A stretch of DNA of 26,766 nt from Thaumasiovibrio sp043421945 (GTDB taxonomy: Bacteria; Pseudomonadota; Gammaproteobacteria; Enterobacterales; Vibrionaceae). Both the position numbers and the translations under genes were made by a program. The stretch spans positions 1 to 26,766 of the forward strand of contig JBHOGO010000066.1 of assembly GCA_043421945.1 (NCBI GenBank), given 5' to 3'. Within the stretch, counting starts at the first letter, position 1. Each line of letters starts with the position of its first letter. Positions 1 through 7,639 of this stretch are shown piece by piece. The notes below the pieces were generated by a model. The model was not told where the DNA came from. It did no database searches and saw nothing but the letters and a program-made list of their open reading frames with translations.

Positions 1-3
1 GTG

Positions 4-37
4 AAAAAAAGGCCTAACCGCTATGCGGTTAGGCCTT
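4..37 (-). terminator. Rho-independent terminator of suhB
   Basis: A perfect 11-bp inverted repeat (11-21 against 25-35, extendable to 13 bp) with a 3-base loop is flanked on the left by seven A residues. On the minus strand it reads as a GC-rich hairpin followed by a U-run. It lies about 60 bases beyond the suhB stop codon and points the same way as suhB. Confidence 0.88.
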
Positions 38-97
38 CTCGGAAGCGATAAGTCAGCTTAACTGACAAGCATTAGGCTAACGCCTCCTTTTTCTTTA

Positions 98-901
98 TTA
101 CTTTTTCATACCTTCGTTCGCGTGTTCGCGAATCTTAGCCAATAATGGCTTAACAACACGTGCGTTACCACATACGATGTTGCCTGAAGAAAGGTAGTTA
201 GTATTACCAGTAAAGTCAGTACAGATAGCACCTGCTTCACGAGCAATTAGATCGCCAGCAGCGATGTCCCAAGGCTTAAGACCTAGCTCAAAGAAACCGT
301 CAACACGACCAGCAGCAACGTAACATAAATCTAACGCAGCAGAACCAGTACGGCGAATGTCAGCACAGTCAGTGAATACACTGCCTAATACTTTCATGTA
401 GCTTTCTGTGTGTTGTGGAGCTTTGTATGGGAAGCCTGTCGCAATCGTGGTACCTGTTAGGTCACGCGGTTGAGAAGCACGGATACGTTGGCTGTTTAGT
501 TGTGCACCTTGGCCACGTGTCGCAGTGAATAGCTCATTGCGCATTGGGTCATAAACACAAGCCACTTCGATACGGCCACGCATTTTAAGCGCGATTGAAA
601 CCGCGTAGTGAGGTAGTCCACGAACAAAGTTCGAGGTACCATCCAGTGGGTCGATGATCCATTGGCATTCTTTGTCGCGACCTTCGATCACGCCAAGTTC
701 TTCACCCGCAAAGCAATGCTCTGGGTAAGACGATTTAATACTGTCGACAATGATAGCTTCCGCTTCTTTATCGATGTTAGTCACTAGATCGTTAAGACCT
801 TTTGAAGATACTTCAATTGAATCAGTTTTTTCTAGTGATTTAGCAATATGGTTGCCAGCCTTTCGCGCAGCGCGAATGGCGATGTTTAGCATCGGATGCA
901 T
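98..901 (-). CDS. suhB: Inositol-1-monophosphatase family protein SuhB
   Basis: 267 residues, the family's usual length. SuhB is a Mg-dependent inositol monophosphatase-fold enzyme. In E. coli it also acts as a Nus-factor partner in antitermination on rRNA operons and helps rRNA folding. The metal-site motifs are visible: GEELG around residue 67 (E67), the WIIDPLDGT block with D84, L86 and D87, and the C-terminal WDIAAGD motif near residue 212. The N-terminus MHPMLNIA matches the E. coli start, and a GGGAAG ribosome site (minus strand, 907-912) precedes the ATG. It is transcribed alone and divergently from trmJ. The leader carries a boxA-like element, which suggests autoregulation through the Nus complex. 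Identification is secure. Confidence 0.97.
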   Translation of the reverse strand: MHPMLNIAIRAARKAGNHIAKSLEKTDSIEVSSKGLNDLVTNIDKEAEAIIVDSIKSSYPEHCFAGEELGVIEGRDKECQWIIDPLDGTSNFVRGLPHYAVSIALKMRGRIEVACVYDPMRNELFTATRGQGAQLNSQRIRASQPRDLTGTTIATGFPYKAPQHTESYMKVLGSVFTDCADIRRTGSAALDLCYVAAGRVDGFFELGLKPWDIAAGDLIAREAGAICTDFTGNTNYLSSGNIVCGNARVVKPLLAKIREHANEGMKK

Positions 902-918
902 AAAATCTTCCCAATGGA

Positions 919-930
919 TGTTAAAGAACG
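919..930 (-). promoter_or_regulatory. boxA-like Nus-factor element in suhB leader
   Basis: On the minus strand the leader reads CGTTCTTTAACA, very close to the rRNA-operon boxA core (GCTCTTTAACA). It sits about 8 bases after the predicted start of transcription and 6 bases before the GGGAAG ribosome site of suhB. In E. coli, the Nus complex (NusB/NusE with SuhB) is reported to bind a boxA in the suhB leader and repress translation. Same-role assignment here is inferred from sequence and position. Confidence 0.65.
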
Positions 931-943
931 AAAAGCGGCGCGC

Positions 944-952
944 AGTATATCA
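944..952 (-). promoter_or_regulatory. suhB extended -10 promoter
   Basis: The minus strand reads TGATATACT, a TGn extended -10 with a 5/6 match to TATAAT. No good -35 hexamer is found 16-18 bases upstream, which is usual for extended -10 promoters. The predicted transcript start near 937 gives a leader of about 36 bases. Confidence 0.6.
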
Positions 953-1155
953 ATTTTCATTGAAAAAGGAAGCGCTTATTTTTTGAGCTTTTGGTGCTGG
1001 AAACTCTCGCTGACAGTTTTCGAGGTCAGTTACTCTGAAATATGATTTTAATGTTGTTGCTTGTTAATGCTTATGGTCTGTTTTTAAAGTTGTTGGCGCT
1101 GGCGTGTCAGCTGAGCGCTCCTTTCTTTGTTTGCCATCGTGCGGGAGGGTACTTC

Positions 1156-1183
1156 TTGAGGTTGTATTGGTATATGTTAAACT
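1156..1183 (+). promoter_or_regulatory. Candidate trmJ promoter
   Basis: TTGAGG (1156-1161, 4/6) is separated by 16 bases from TAAACT (1178-1183, 4/6), which has an upstream TG in the extended -10 position. This places transcription start about 25 bases before the trmJ ATG. Only a pattern match. Confidence 0.4.
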
Positions 1184-1216
1184 CCTCGACCTTAACGAAT
1201 ATTAGGTATCAAGTTC

Positions 1217-1948
1217 ATGTTAGACAATATACGCATCGTCTTAGTAGGCACTTCACATTCAGGAAATATTGGCTCGGCAGCCCGAGCTATGAAGGTGATG
1301 GGTTTTTCGAATCTCGTATTAGTTGCGCCTGAATGTGAAGTTGATGGCCAAACAAAAGCATTAGCGGCTGGCGCGAGTGATATCGCGAACAATGCACGTA
1401 TTGTCGAGACCTTAGAAGACGCTGTTTCAGACTGCACATTAGTAATTGCATCAAGCGCTCGCTCTCGTACATTGCAGTGGCCTCAACTCGAAATGCGTGA
1501 GTTTGGTGCGAAAGTCGCTAAAGAAGGCAAGAATAGCCAGATTGCGATTGTCTTTGGTCGAGAGCGTACCGGCTTAACCAATGACGAACTTCAAAAATGC
1601 CACTTCCATGTTTGTATCCCAGCAAACCCAGAATATACCTCGCTGAATCTCGCTATGGCGGTACAGACTCTTAGCTATGAGATTCGTATGGCATGGCTAG
1701 AAAGCGAAGCTTATCAAGGTGAAGATGCGGAAGAGGTTTATCCGCTCAATGAAGATCTTGAATTATTTTATGAACACCTTGAAAAAGTGCTTCATGATGC
1801 CCAATTTATCAATAAGCAGCATCAAGGTCAGGTGATGACAAAACTTCGTCGTTTATACAATCGCGCGAGACCTGAATCTCATGAGTTAAATATCCTGCGT
1901 GGCATGCTTTCCTCGATAGAAAAAACCTTTCAAGGTATGAAGCGTTAA
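1217..1948 (+). CDS. trmJ: tRNA (cytidine/uridine-2'-O-)-methyltransferase TrmJ
   Basis: 243 residues. TrmJ is a SPOUT-class, SAM-dependent enzyme that 2'-O-methylates nucleotide 32 in the anticodon loop of several tRNAs. The N-terminus VLVGTSHSGNIGSAARAMK is the family signature. VFGRERTGL (about residue 111) and IPANPEYTSLNLAMAVQ (about residue 133) form the trefoil-knot cofactor site. A C-terminal helical tail follows, as in the E. coli protein. The ATG at 1217 gives the canonical start, though its ribosome site is weak. It stands directly upstream of iscR, an arrangement also seen in E. coli. About 110 bases with IscR operators separate it from the isc operon, so it is probably a separate transcription unit. 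Secure. Confidence 0.95.
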   Translation: MLDNIRIVLVGTSHSGNIGSAARAMKVMGFSNLVLVAPECEVDGQTKALAAGASDIANNARIVETLEDAVSDCTLVIASSARSRTLQWPQLEMREFGAKVAKEGKNSQIAIVFGRERTGLTNDELQKCHFHVCIPANPEYTSLNLAMAVQTLSYEIRMAWLESEAYQGEDAEEVYPLNEDLELFYEHLEKVLHDAQFINKQHQGQVMTKLRRLYNRARPESHELNILRGMLSSIEKTFQGMKR

Positions 1949-1969
1949 CCTTAAAAACAGTCAGGTTTA

Positions 1970-1994
1970 AAAACCAACTAATTTAGTCAGGTAA
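1970..1994 (+). promoter_or_regulatory. IscR type 1-like operator, upstream copy
   Basis: This 25-base stretch fits the E. coli type 1 IscR consensus with about four mismatches. The right half AGTCAGGTA (1985-1993) matches fully; the left half AAAACCAAC is degenerate. It abuts the better site downstream, giving two operators with a 25-base period. The two-site layout resembles the autoregulated E. coli iscR promoter. Confidence 0.55.
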
Positions 1995-2019
1995 ATACTT
2001 GACCGTTTTGGTCGGGTAT
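1995..2019 (+). promoter_or_regulatory. IscR type 1 operator over the isc -35
   Basis: All positions but two agree with the 25-base type 1 IscR consensus: left half ATACTTGAC, right half GGTCGGGTAT. It contains a near-consensus -35 hexamer TTGACC (1999-2004), so [2Fe-2S]-IscR bound here would block RNA polymerase. The best -10 at a 17-base spacing is GAATAT (2022-2027), a poor match, as in other activatable or repressible isc promoters. Feedback control by cluster status is inferred from the site. Confidence 0.8.
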
Positions 2020-2058
2020 GCGAATATCACTACAATTCAATAGACAGGTAGTGATGTT

Positions 2059-2577
2059 ATGAGGTTGACTTCTAAAGGAAGATACGCAGTCACCGCGATG
2101 TTAGATGTGGCGCTGCACTCTCAAGAGGGGCCAGTGCCGCTGGCTGAAATTTCCGAACGCCAAGGTATCTCTTTGTCGTACTTGGAACAATTATTTTCTC
2201 GCCTAAGGAAAGCTGGCTTGGTCGCGAGTGTTCGTGGCCCAGGTGGCGGTTATCGCTTGGGAGATGAAGCCGATAATATTGCCGTAGGTACCGTCATTGC
2301 TGCTGTCGATGAATCTGTTGATGCAACAAAATGCCAAGGGAAAGCGGATTGCCAAGGTGGGACTCGCTGTCTGACACACGCGCTTTGGCGTGATTTGAGT
2401 GGCCGTATTAGTGGCTTCCTCGATAACATTACCCTTGGTGAGCTAATGAAAAATAACGAAGTACAGGAAGTTGCGGATCGTCAAGACAATACACTTGATA
2501 CGAACTTGCTGAGAAATAGCTTCGGACAGACTAAAAACCCAGTGAGCCAACCGTTAACCGCCAATGCACGCTCATAA
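2059..2577 (+). CDS. iscR: Iron-sulfur cluster regulator IscR
   Basis: 172 residues, an Rrf2-family winged-helix repressor/activator that senses [2Fe-2S] status and controls the isc operon. The N-terminus MRLTSKGRYAVTAMLD is canonical, and the recognition-helix region ISLSYLEQLFSRLR lies near residues 37-50. The cluster ligands C92, C98 and C104 and the unusual fourth ligand H107 are all present. After residue 150 the tail is low in conservation and about 10 residues longer than the E. coli protein. It is the first gene of the operon, downstream of two IscR-type operators, so autoregulation is expected. The stop lies only 28 bases before the iscS start. Confidence 0.97.
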   Translation: MRLTSKGRYAVTAMLDVALHSQEGPVPLAEISERQGISLSYLEQLFSRLRKAGLVASVRGPGGGYRLGDEADNIAVGTVIAAVDESVDATKCQGKADCQGGTRCLTHALWRDLSGRISGFLDNITLGELMKNNEVQEVADRQDNTLDTNLLRNSFGQTKNPVSQPLTANARS

Positions 2578-2605
2578 ACAAAAGGGATACGCTTCGGAGA
2601 ACCTT

Positions 2606-3820
2606 ATGAAATTGCCAATTTATTTAGATTACTCAGCAACTTGCCCGGTAGACCCGCGTGTTGCTGAAAAAATGATGCAGTACATGACCATGGATGGCAC
2701 ATTCGGTAACCCTGCGTCGCGCTCACACCGTTTTGGTTGGCAGGCGGAAGAAGCAGTTGATACCGCGCGTGAGCACATTGCTGACCTACTCAATGCGGAT
2801 CCTCGAGAAATCGTATTTACTTCAGGCGCTACCGAATCTGACAACCTGGCAATTAAAGGTGCAGCTCACTTCTATAGCAAGAAGGGCAAGCATGTTATTA
2901 CCTGCAAAACAGAACACAAAGCGGTTTTAGACCCATGCCGTCAACTTGAGCGTGAAGGGTTTGAAGTTACCTACCTTGACCCTGAGTCAAATGGCTTAAT
3001 TGACCTTAGCAAGTTGCGTGATGCAATGCGCGAGGACACCGTGCTTGTTTCTATTATGCACGTGAACAATGAAATTGGCGTTATTCAAGACATTGCCGCT
3101 ATCGGTGAACTTTGCCGCGAGCGTAAAGTCGTTTTTCACGTTGATGCCGCACAATCAACGGGTAAAGTGCCACTTGATGTTCAAGAAATGAAAATCGATT
3201 TGATTTCGCTGACATCGCATAAAACGTATGGCCCGAAAGGTATTGGCGCACTGTACGTTCGTCGTAAGCCTCGCATCCGTCTAGAAGCACAGATGCATGG
3301 TGGTGGTCATGAACGTGGTATGCGTTCTGGTACGCTCCCAACTCACCAAATCGTGGGCATGGGTGAAGCGTATCGTTTAGCGAAATTAGAGCAAGAGCAA
3401 GATTATCAGCATGCATTGGCATTGCGTGACCGTCTCTTAGATGGTGTACGTGACATGGAAGCCGTGACAGTTAACGGTGACCTAGACCAACGTGTTCCAC
3501 ACAACCTCAATGTGAGCTTTGCCTTTGTAGAGGGCGAATCACTGTTGATGGCATTGAAAGACCTTGCTGTTTCTTCTGGTTCAGCGTGTACGTCAGCGAG
3601 CTTAGAGCCGTCTTATGTACTACGAGCATTAGGACTAAACGACGAACTAGCTCATAGTTCTATTCGTTTTTCTTTTGGTCGATTCACGACGGAAGAAGAT
3701 ATCGACTATGCAGTGAAGCAAGTTCGAGAAGCGGTCACCAAACTGCGCGACATGTCGCCACTTTGGGATATGTATAAAGAAGGTATCGATTTGAATACCG
3801 TTGAGTGGGCACACCACTAA
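2606..3820 (+). CDS. iscS: Cysteine desulfurase IscS
   Basis: 404 residues from the ATG at 2606, identical in length to E. coli IscS. An in-frame upstream ATG at 2564 overlaps iscR and lacks a ribosome site, whereas CGGAGA sits 5 bases before 2606. IscS is a PLP enzyme that takes sulfur from cysteine and passes a persulfide to IscU, tRNA thiolation proteins and others. Visible residues: H104, D180 and Q183 around PLP, the Schiff-base lysine K206 in SLTSHKTYG, and the persulfide cysteine C328 in SSGSACTSA. The N-terminal motif reads DYSATCPVD, with Cys13 where E. coli has Thr. Central gene of the isc operon, followed by its scaffold iscU 24 bases on. Confidence 0.97.
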   Translation: MKLPIYLDYSATCPVDPRVAEKMMQYMTMDGTFGNPASRSHRFGWQAEEAVDTAREHIADLLNADPREIVFTSGATESDNLAIKGAAHFYSKKGKHVITCKTEHKAVLDPCRQLEREGFEVTYLDPESNGLIDLSKLRDAMREDTVLVSIMHVNNEIGVIQDIAAIGELCRERKVVFHVDAAQSTGKVPLDVQEMKIDLISLTSHKTYGPKGIGALYVRRKPRIRLEAQMHGGGHERGMRSGTLPTHQIVGMGEAYRLAKLEQEQDYQHALALRDRLLDGVRDMEAVTVNGDLDQRVPHNLNVSFAFVEGESLLMALKDLAVSSGSACTSASLEPSYVLRALGLNDELAHSSIRFSFGRFTTEEDIDYAVKQVREAVTKLRDMSPLWDMYKEGIDLNTVEWAHH

Positions 3821-3844
3821 GTTAAGGAATGTGAGGAAGTCATC

Positions 3845-4225
3845 ATGGCATATAGCGAAAAGGTCATCGATCATTACGAAAACCCACGCAACGTTGGTGC
3901 ATTTGATAAAGACGCACCGAATGTAGGTAGCGGCATGGTTGGCGCGCCAGCATGTGGCGATGTAATGAAATTGCAGATTAAAGTCAGCGATGAAGGTATC
4001 ATTGAGGACGCAAAATTCAAAACCTACGGTTGTGGTAGTGCAATCGCCTCAAGCTCACTCATTACAGAGTGGGTTAAAGGTAAGTCTCTTGATGAGGCAT
4101 CAGCGATTAAAAATGCAGAGATTGCAGAAGAACTCGCACTACCACCTGTAAAGGTACACTGTTCAATCCTAGCGGAAGATGCTATCAAAGCAGCAGTTAG
4201 CGATTATAAAAAGAAACATCAATAA
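3845..4225 (+). CDS. iscU: Fe-S cluster assembly scaffold IscU
   Basis: 126 residues, two fewer than E. coli. IscU receives sulfur from IscS and iron and builds a transient [2Fe-2S] cluster. The cluster residues C37, D39, C63, H105 and C106 are all present. The LPPVK motif recognised by the HscA chaperone is at 99-103. A GAGGA ribosome site precedes the ATG. Its position between iscS and iscA is the canonical one. Confidence 0.97.
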   Translation: MAYSEKVIDHYENPRNVGAFDKDAPNVGSGMVGAPACGDVMKLQIKVSDEGIIEDAKFKTYGCGSAIASSSLITEWVKGKSLDEASAIKNAEIAEELALPPVKVHCSILAEDAIKAAVSDYKKKHQ

Positions 4226-4247
4226 TTAGATACAGAGGGTTGGAGTA

Positions 4248-4571
4248 ATGGCCATTACAGTGACAGAGGCAGCCGCACAGCGTGTTGCTAATTTCCTTGA
4301 AAACCGCGGCAAAGGTCTGGGACTACGATTAGGTGTCAGGACTTCTGGCTGTTCGGGGATGGCCTACGTACTTGAATTTGTTGATGAGCTAGATGAAGGC
4401 GATCAAGTTTTTGAATTCTATGATGTTAAAGTCATTGTTGATCCTAAAAGCCTGATTTATCTTGATGGTACTGAGTTAGACTTTGCCAAAGAAGGTCTCA
4501 ACGAAGGATTCAAGTTTAACAACCCTAATGTCAGCAGTGAATGTGGTTGTGGAGAGAGCTTCCACGTTTAA
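4248..4571 (+). CDS. iscA: A-type Fe-S carrier protein IscA
   Basis: 107 residues, the standard length. IscA accepts clusters or iron from the IscU machinery and delivers them to apo-proteins. The three invariant cysteines are C35 (RTSGCSGMAY) and C99 and C101 in the CGCG motif near the C-terminus. A GAGGGTTGGAG purine-rich stretch precedes the ATG. It lies 22 bases after iscU. Confidence 0.96.
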   Translation: MAITVTEAAAQRVANFLENRGKGLGLRLGVRTSGCSGMAYVLEFVDELDEGDQVFEFYDVKVIVDPKSLIYLDGTELDFAKEGLNEGFKFNNPNVSSECGCGESFHV

Positions 4572-4610
4572 ACTCCACGACTATTTTCACAAACTACTCC
4601 AGTGAGTGAG

Positions 4611-5126
4611 ATGAATCATTTTGAACTATTCGGATTGCCGTGTGACTTTACTGTCGACGGCAATCTGCTTTCCAACCGTTTCCGCGACCTTCAACGTCAA
4701 TTCCATCCCGATAACTTCGCGACTGCATCTGAGCGAGATCGCTTACTCGCTGTTCAAAAAGCAGCGGAGATTAATGACGCCTATCAAACACTAAAAGTAC
4801 CCTTGAATCGTGCAGAGTATTTACTGACGCTGCAGGATATTGATCTACGCAGCGAACAGCAGACGATGCAAGATCCAGAGTTTTTGATGGCACAAATGGA
4901 ATTACGTGAGCAGCTTGAAGAACTTCCTTCTTGCAGCGATCCAGAAACGGCATTAGCTGATTTTGACGATGAAGTGCAAGCGCTCTATCAAGCACAAGTG
5001 GCACTGTTTGTTACTCAGTACACCGAGCAAGAGTGGCAGAAAGCAGCAGATACAGTGCGTCGTTTGAAGTTTGTTGTTAAGCTCCAGCAAGAAGTGGAAC
5101 GAATTGAAGATACGCTGTTTGGCTAA
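4611..5126 (+). CDS. hscB: Fe-S assembly co-chaperone HscB
   Basis: 171 residues from the ATG at 4611, exactly the E. coli length, with the expected N-terminus MNHFELFGLP. An in-frame GTG at 4602 would add three residues (Met-Ser-Glu) but has no ribosome site. HscB is a J-domain protein that brings IscU to HscA and stimulates its ATPase. The J-domain covers about residues 1-75 with the HPD motif at 32-34. The C-terminal part is the three-helix IscU-binding domain. The gene is followed 20 bases later by hscA. Confidence 0.95.
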   Translation: MNHFELFGLPCDFTVDGNLLSNRFRDLQRQFHPDNFATASERDRLLAVQKAAEINDAYQTLKVPLNRAEYLLTLQDIDLRSEQQTMQDPEFLMAQMELREQLEELPSCSDPETALADFDDEVQALYQAQVALFVTQYTEQEWQKAADTVRRLKFVVKLQQEVERIEDTLFG

Positions 5127-5146
5127 ATAGCGTTGAAGGAATAATT

Positions 5147-6997
5147 ATGGCTTTGTTACAAATCGCTGAACCCGGCCAGAGCGCCGCGCCTCATCAGCAC
5201 AAGTTAGCAGTTGGTATTGATTTAGGCACGACTAACTCGTTAGTTGCAGCTGTACGCAGTGGTCAGCCAACAACACTCGACGATGCACATGGACGATCTA
5301 TCTTGCCATCGGTTGTACACTTCGGTGAGCAAGCGATTACTGTCGGATATGATGCTCGTGACAATGCTTCATTGGACCCTGTGAATACCGTAAGTTCGGC
5401 AAAACGTCTCCTAGGACGTGCGTTGTCTGATATTCAGCAACGTTACCCTTCTTTGCCTTACCAGTTTTCGGCAAGTGATTCAGGCTTACCGCTATTGAGC
5501 ACAGCGCAAGGCAGTGTTAACCCTATCCAAGTGTCAGCAGAGATTTTAAAAACACTGGCTACACGTGCACAAGAGAGCCTTGGCGATGAGCTGGACGGTG
5601 TGGTGATTACCGTACCTGCTTATTTCGATGATGCACAACGAGCGGGTACGAAAGATGCAGCTGCTCTTGCAGGGTTAAATGTACTGCGCTTGCTTAATGA
5701 GCCGACTGCAGCAGCGATTGCCTACGGTCTAGACAGTGGTCAAGAAGGAGTCATCGCGGTTTATGACCTTGGTGGCGGCACCTTTGACATCTCTATTTTA
5801 CGTTTATCGAAAGGCGTGTTTGAAGTCCTTGCCACAGGTGGTGACTCTGCATTAGGTGGCGACGATTTCGATCACCTTATTGCTGATTGGATTAAAGCAG
5901 AAGCGGGCGTATCAGACCTCAGCGTTGAGTTTGAACGTCAGATTCTTGATGCAGCAACAGCAGCCAAGATTAGCTTAACGGACGCAGAAAGTACCCATAT
6001 CGAGTTGGATGGCATTCAATTGACCCTGACTCGAGAGCAGATGAATACGCTCATAGAACCGTTAGTGAAAAAGAGCTTGATGGCATGCCGACGAGCCTTA
6101 AAAGATGCGCAGCTGAGCAAAGATGAAGTGCTAGAAACAGTGATGGTGGGTGGCTCTACTCGTGTACCACTGGTCCGCAGCATGGTTGAAGGTTTCTTTG
6201 GGCAACAGCCTCTCACATCGATTGACCCTGACAAAGTGGTTGCGATTGGTGCTGCTATTCAAGCTGACATCCTAGTGGGTAACAAACCTGATAGCGATAT
6301 GTTGCTGCTAGACGTTATTCCTTTGTCACTGGGCATTGAAACGATGGGGGGGATGATTGAAAAAATCATTCCACGTAATACCACGATCCCTGTAGCGAAA
6401 GCGCAAGAGTTCACGACATTCAAAGATGGTCAAACTGCCATGATGGTCCATGTCGTACAAGGCGAGCGTGAAATGGTGAGTGACTGTCGTTCTTTAGCAC
6501 GCTTTAACTTAACGGATATCCCTCCAATGGCTGCGGGTGGCGCGCATATTCGGGTGACTTATCAGGTGGATGCCGATGGTCTTCTGTCTGTCACTGCAAT
6601 GGAAAAGAGTACAAAAGTACAATCATCTATTGAAGTTAAGCCTTCTTATGGGCTCAGTGATACAGAGATCGCGACAATGATTCGTGATTCGATGACCCAT
6701 GCATCTGAAGATAAAGATGCCCGTGCGTTAGCTGAGCAGCAAGTTGAAGCCGACCGAGTTTTGGAAGGTCTTATTGTCGCTCTGCAGCAAGATGGTGATA
6801 CTTTACTGTCTCCGCAAGAGCGCGAAGAACTTGAAGCCGAGATGCTTAACCTATTAACGCTGCGTAATGGAACCGACACGCGAGCTATCGAGGCTGCCAT
6901 TAAAACGACAGACAAAGCTAGCCAAGATTTTGCGTCACGCCGTATGGATAAATCGATTCGTCAGGCATTGGCGGGTCACTCAATAGACGAGGTTTAA
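5147..6997 (+). CDS. hscA: Fe-S assembly chaperone HscA (Hsp70 type)
   Basis: 616 residues, equal to E. coli HscA. This specialised Hsp70 binds the LPPVK motif of IscU and uses ATP to promote cluster transfer. The nucleotide-binding domain (about 20-385) shows the phosphate-1 motif GIDLGTTNS, the phosphate-2 motif YDLGGGTFD and the adenosine motif VGGSTRVPLV. The substrate-binding beta domain includes VVQGEREMVSDCRSLARF, and a helical lid follows. An AAGGAATA ribosome site precedes the ATG. fdx starts one base after its stop codon, so translation is probably coupled. Confidence 0.97.
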   Translation: MALLQIAEPGQSAAPHQHKLAVGIDLGTTNSLVAAVRSGQPTTLDDAHGRSILPSVVHFGEQAITVGYDARDNASLDPVNTVSSAKRLLGRALSDIQQRYPSLPYQFSASDSGLPLLSTAQGSVNPIQVSAEILKTLATRAQESLGDELDGVVITVPAYFDDAQRAGTKDAAALAGLNVLRLLNEPTAAAIAYGLDSGQEGVIAVYDLGGGTFDISILRLSKGVFEVLATGGDSALGGDDFDHLIADWIKAEAGVSDLSVEFERQILDAATAAKISLTDAESTHIELDGIQLTLTREQMNTLIEPLVKKSLMACRRALKDAQLSKDEVLETVMVGGSTRVPLVRSMVEGFFGQQPLTSIDPDKVVAIGAAIQADILVGNKPDSDMLLLDVIPLSLGIETMGGMIEKIIPRNTTIPVAKAQEFTTFKDGQTAMMVHVVQGEREMVSDCRSLARFNLTDIPPMAAGGAHIRVTYQVDADGLLSVTAMEKSTKVQSSIEVKPSYGLSDTEIATMIRDSMTHASEDKDARALAEQQVEADRVLEGLIVALQQDGDTLLSPQEREELEAEMLNLLTLRNGTDTRAIEAAIKTTDKASQDFASRRMDKSIRQALAGHSIDEV

Positions 6998-6998
6998 G

Positions 6999-7337
6999 AT
7001 GCCAAAGATAGTAGTACTCCCACACGAAGAACTTTGCCCTGAAGGCGCAGTGTTGGAAGCGAATGAAGGTGAGACGGTATTAAACGTCGCACTTCGCAAT
7101 GGAATTGGCATTGAACATGCTTGTGAGAAATCATGTGCATGTACAACCTGCCACTGTATTGTACGTGAAGGTTTTGATTCGCTTGAAGAGAGTGACGAAT
7201 TAGAAGATGACATGCTTGATAAAGCATGGGGTCTTGAGCCAGAGTCGCGTCTAAGTTGTCAAATTCGCGTTGCCGATGAAGACCTCGTGGTTGAAATCCC
7301 TAAGTACACATTGAATCACGCAGCAGAAAACCATTAA
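6999..7337 (+). CDS. fdx: ISC-type [2Fe-2S] ferredoxin
   Basis: 112 residues. This adrenodoxin-like ferredoxin supplies electrons for cluster assembly on IscU. The four cluster ligands are C42, C48, C51 and C87. The extra conserved cysteine C46 of the Isc ferredoxins is also present in ACEKSCACTTCHC. The protein is acidic, as expected. GAGG within the end of hscA serves as the ribosome site. Confidence 0.97.
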   Translation: MPKIVVLPHEELCPEGAVLEANEGETVLNVALRNGIGIEHACEKSCACTTCHCIVREGFDSLEESDELEDDMLDKAWGLEPESRLSCQIRVADEDLVVEIPKYTLNHAAENH

Positions 7338-7426
7338 GCGGCGGCACTAAGGGAATAGGTTAGTTCAAAGAGACTCTCAGTGAGTCAGGGTGTCAATAGG
7401 GCATCTATGGACTAGCCTTTAATCAA

Positions 7427-7436
7427 AAGGAGGTGA
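7427..7436 (+). promoter_or_regulatory. Full-length Shine-Dalgarno of iscX
   Basis: AAGGAGGTGA is complementary over ten bases to the 3' end of enterobacterial-type 16S rRNA. It fixes the iscX start at the ATG at 7439, five bases beyond GGAGG. A GTG at 7433 lies within it and cannot be the start. Confidence 0.8.
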
Positions 7437-7438
7437 AC

Positions 7439-7639
7439 ATGGGGTTAATGTGGACTGATTCACGAGAGATCGCGATTGAGCTAATGGATGCAAACCCAGA
7501 CGTTGATCCTAAAACGGTGCGGTTTACCGATTTAAAGGATTGGATTCTTGCACTGGATGACTTTAGTGATGACCCTGCCCACTGTGGTGAAAAGGTACTT
7601 GAAGCTGTGATCTTGATGTGGATGGAAGAGTGGGATTAG
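7439..7639 (+). CDS. iscX: Fe-S assembly accessory protein IscX
   Basis: 66 residues from the ATG at 7439, the E. coli length, with the family start MGLMWTDSREIA and the conserved DPKTVRFTDL. IscX is a small acidic protein that binds IscS and iron and tunes the rate of cluster assembly; it is also called YfhJ. It is the last gene of the isc operon, but a 101-base spacer with a weak 5-bp hairpin (7372-7386) separates it from fdx. An exceptionally strong ribosome site precedes it. Confidence 0.95.
   Translation: MGLMWTDSREIAIELMDANPDVDPKTVRFTDLKDWILALDDFSDDPAHCGEKVLEAVILMWMEEWD

Larger units (their letters stand above)
902..1216. other. suhB-trmJ divergent intergenic region
   Basis: This 315-base spacer between divergent start codons holds the suhB promoter, boxA-like element and ribosome site on the left, and a candidate trmJ promoter on the right. 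The central part (about 990-1150) shows no gene or clear structure. A short open frame from 1042 runs through the trmJ start and is not credible. Confidence 0.6.

Noticed and set aside
1042..1332. 96-codon frame between suhB and trmJ
   Set aside because: It runs across the trmJ start in another frame, has no ribosome site and shows no protein-like pattern.
4602..4610. GTG start for hscB three codons upstream
   Set aside because: No ribosome site, and the ATG at 4611 gives the exact family length and N-terminus.
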